From Stagnihabitans lacustris (lineage in GTDB: Bacteria > Pseudomonadota > Alphaproteobacteria > Rhodobacterales > Rhodobacteraceae): DNA of 64,000 nt. Position 1 is the stretch's first letter, and each line of letters begins with the position of its first letter. Shown in pieces: positions 62,234 through 64,000 of this stretch. Both the position numbers and the translations under genes were made by a program. The notes beneath the pieces are model-generated. The model was not told where the DNA came from, made no database searches, and saw nothing but the letters and a program-made list of their open reading frames with translations. The DNA lies in assembly GCF_025950525.1 (NCBI RefSeq), contig NZ_JAPDGS010000004.1:1-64000 (forward strand). Reading direction: 5' to 3'.

Positions 62234-63898
62234 TCAGTGGGCGTGGGAGTGATCCCAGTCCTTCTGCTTGGGCAGCTGTTCGAACGTATGTTCCGGCGGC
62301 GGGTTGGACAGGGTCCATTCCAGCGTATCGGCATATTCGCCCCAATAACCCGGCTCGGTGACTTTGCGGCCCCAGAGCAGCGTATAGGTCATGACCCCGA
62401 TGAAGAACACGAAAGACCCAAAGGACAGGAAGGCGCCATAGGACGAGATCTCGTTCCAATAAGCATAGGCCTCGGGGTAGTCGATGTAGCGGCGCGGCAT
62501 GCCCTGGCGGCCCAGGAAGTGCTGCGGGAAGAAGGTCAGGTTGGCCCCCGCGAACATCGCCCAGAAGTGCAGCTTGCCCGCCCATTCCGGATACTGGCGG
62601 CCCGACATCTTGCCGACCCAAAAGTAGATGCCCGCAAAGATGCCAAAGACGGCGCCCAAGCTCATCACATAGTGGAAGTGGGCGATCACATAGTAGGTGT
62701 CGTGATACAGCCGGTCGACCGGCGCCTGGGACAGCATGATCCCGGTGACGCCACCGACGGTGAACAGGAACAGGAAGCCAAAGGCCCAAAGCATCGGCGT
62801 CTTGAACTCGATCGAGCCGCCCCACATCGTCGCGATCCAGGAGAAGATCTTGACGCCCGTCGGCACCGCGATGACCATCGTGGCCAGCATGAAGTAGCTT
62901 TGCTGGGTCAGCGACATGCCCACGGTATACATGTGGTGCGCCCAGACGACAAAGCCCAGCACCCCGATCGCCACCATGGCATAGACCATCGGCAGATAGC
63001 CGAAGATCGGCTTTTTCGCGAAGGTCGAGATCACATGGCTGATGATGCCAAAGGCCGGGATCACGATGATATAGACTTCCGGGTGGCCGAAGAACCACAG
63101 GATGTGCTGATACAGGATCGGATCACCACCGCCGGCCGGGTCAAAGAAGGTCGTCCCGAAGTTGCGGTCGGTCAGCAGCATGGTGATGGCACCCGCCAGA
63201 ACCGGCAGCGACAGCAGGATCAGCCAACCCGTCACAAAGATCGACCAGGCGAACAGCGGCACCTTGTGCATGGTCATGCCAGGCGCGCGCATGTTCAGGA
63301 AGGTCGTGATGATGTTTATCGCGCCCAGGATCGACGATGCCCCCGACAGGTGGACGGCAAAGATCGCAAGGTCCATGGCATAGCCGTCTTCGCGCGCCGA
63401 CAGCGGCGGGTAAAGCACCCAACCCACGCCCGCGCCCAGACCGCCTTCACCACCCGGAGCAAAGACCGACAGGATGCCCAGCGAGGCGCCGGCCACATAC
63501 ATCCAATAGGACAGATTGTTCATCCGCGGAAAGGCCATGTCCGGCGCACCGATGTGCAAGGGCATGAAATAGTTGCCGAAACCGCCAAACAGCGCCGGGA
63601 TGACGACGAAGAACATCATCAGCACGCCATGGGCGGTGACGACCGCGTTCCACAGGTGGCCATCCTGCGCACATTCGCCATTGGCGATGAACCGCATCCC
63701 CTCGGCGCACATGTATTGCACGCCGGGATGCATCAGCTCCATCCGCATGTAGACGGTGAAGATCACCGAAATCAGGCCAACCAGCCCGCCGGTAAAGAGG
63801 TAAAGGATCCCGATGTCCTTGTGGTTGGTCGACATGAACCAGCGGGTGAAAAACCCTTTCGGCTCATGGTCGTGGCCATGGATGGCTGCATCGGCCAT
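62234..63898 (-). CDS. ctaD: Cytochrome c oxidase subunit I (aa3 type)
   Basis: A 554-residue heme-copper oxidase subunit with 12 membrane helices. It begins with the family block [19 protein letters not shown]. Heme a ligand His is in [11 protein letters not shown]. The CuB His and its crosslinked Tyr are in [17 protein letters not shown]. The CuB His pair is in [10 protein letters not shown], and the distal His ligands of both hemes are in the [13 protein letters not shown] block. Length and motifs fit a functional proton-pumping aa3 enzyme. Upstream sequence (63899-64000) ends at the window edge. Confidence 0.97.
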   Translation of the reverse strand: MADAAIHGHDHEPKGFFTRWFMSTNHKDIGILYLFTGGLVGLISVIFTVYMRMELMHPGVQYMCAEGMRFIANGECAQDGHLWNAVVTAHGVLMMFFVVIPALFGGFGNYFMPLHIGAPDMAFPRMNNLSYWMYVAGASLGILSVFAPGGEGGLGAGVGWVLYPPLSAREDGYAMDLAIFAVHLSGASSILGAINIITTFLNMRAPGMTMHKVPLFAWSIFVTGWLILLSLPVLAGAITMLLTDRNFGTTFFDPAGGGDPILYQHILWFFGHPEVYIIVIPAFGIISHVISTFAKKPIFGYLPMVYAMVAIGVLGFVVWAHHMYTVGMSLTQQSYFMLATMVIAVPTGVKIFSWIATMWGGSIEFKTPMLWAFGFLFLFTVGGVTGIMLSQAPVDRLYHDTYYVIAHFHYVMSLGAVFGIFAGIYFWVGKMSGRQYPEWAGKLHFWAMFAGANLTFFPQHFLGRQGMPRRYIDYPEAYAYWNEISSYGAFLSFGSFVFFIGVMTYTLLWGRKVTEPGYWGEYADTLEWTLSNPPPEHTFEQLPKQKDWDHSHAH

Positions 63899-64000
63899 TG
63901 GCGTCTCCCGTTATGCCCTTTTCGGGCGTTCTGTTGTCCTCGTCGGAGCAGAGTCCCTCCCCGCGCCGCATCCCGGTTGTTCTAGTGCGCCAAAGCCTTT

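Overview
The window is high-GC, densely coded DNA from an alphaproteobacterium, most probably a Rhodobacterales (Rhodobacter-like) chromosome. This rests on gene content (GapR/DUF2312, DUF2244 beside ctaD, RutR-type pyrimidine catabolism, VPLPA-CTERM proteins, an aa3-type ctaD, a single FliM/FliN-family motor protein) and on gene neighbourhoods. No rRNA, phage, transposase, CRISPR array or plasmid backbone gene is visible. It is ordinary core/metabolic chromosome with many ABC transporters.

Layout. 0-2.4 kb: two tRNA-Gln copies (the first cut by the window edge), a YhiN/BaiN-family flavoprotein and a VPLPA-CTERM protein. 2.4-5.6 kb: capsule export genes kpsT-kpsE with kdsA (KDO synthesis). 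5.7-9.2 kb: a divergent NhaA-type antiporter, a GC-rich repeat-filled gap and a soluble chemoreceptor-like protein. 9.3-13 kb: aconitase acnA and a DUF1223 protein. 13.4-17.6 kb: a PotDABC-type ABC importer. 17.9-21 kb: a polar amino acid (HisJQMP-type) ABC importer on the minus strand. 21.1-26 kb: a galactoside/galactonate operon (dgoK-dgoA-SMP30 lactonase-GH42 beta-galactosidase-SIS). 26.1-29.8 kb: malate synthase G diverging from a cytosolic trehalase. 29.9-35.6 kb: an RpiR/IolR regulator and inositol genes iolC(fused)-iolD-iolB, with GGAA-N6-TTCC operators. 36-37.9 kb: Kup potassium transporter. 38-48.8 kb: a reductive pyrimidine catabolism and uptake locus (two RutR paralogues, a UPF0303 protein, a beta-ureidopropionase-type amidohydrolase, dihydropyrimidinase, and an ABC importer with three extra small membrane proteins), interrupted by a VPLPA-CTERM gene. 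49-54.4 kb: a FliM/FliN-family protein, an 80-bp tandem array, a large unknown protein, and a YeeE/YedE plus DUF442 sulfur module diverging from a DksA-type protein across an FNR-like box. 54.5-64 kb: a degenerate FadB/FadJ-like protein, gapR, a Fe3+-type ABC permease, tRNA-Thr, a third VPLPA-CTERM protein, tRNA-Gly, an atypical SDR, DUF2244 and ctaD.

Genes that work together. The pyrimidine locus pairs TGACC-N4-GGTCA operators with two RutR-like repressors and downstream hydrolases and transporter. The dgo operon gives hydrolysis of galactosides and the last steps of the De Ley-Doudoroff route, although galactose dehydrogenase and galactonate dehydratase are not here. The iol set lacks iolE, iolG and iolA. 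The capsule set lacks kpsM.

The least explained signal is a dispersed composite element of about 120-140 bp. It consists of stacked GC-rich hairpins followed by a conserved tail close to GTGGATATTT...ATGAAA. It recurs directly after stop codons, usually on the strand of the upstream gene. Two well-preserved copies have a first hairpin whose stem sequence differs while the pairing is kept. All functional calls are from sequence reading alone; no database search was run.
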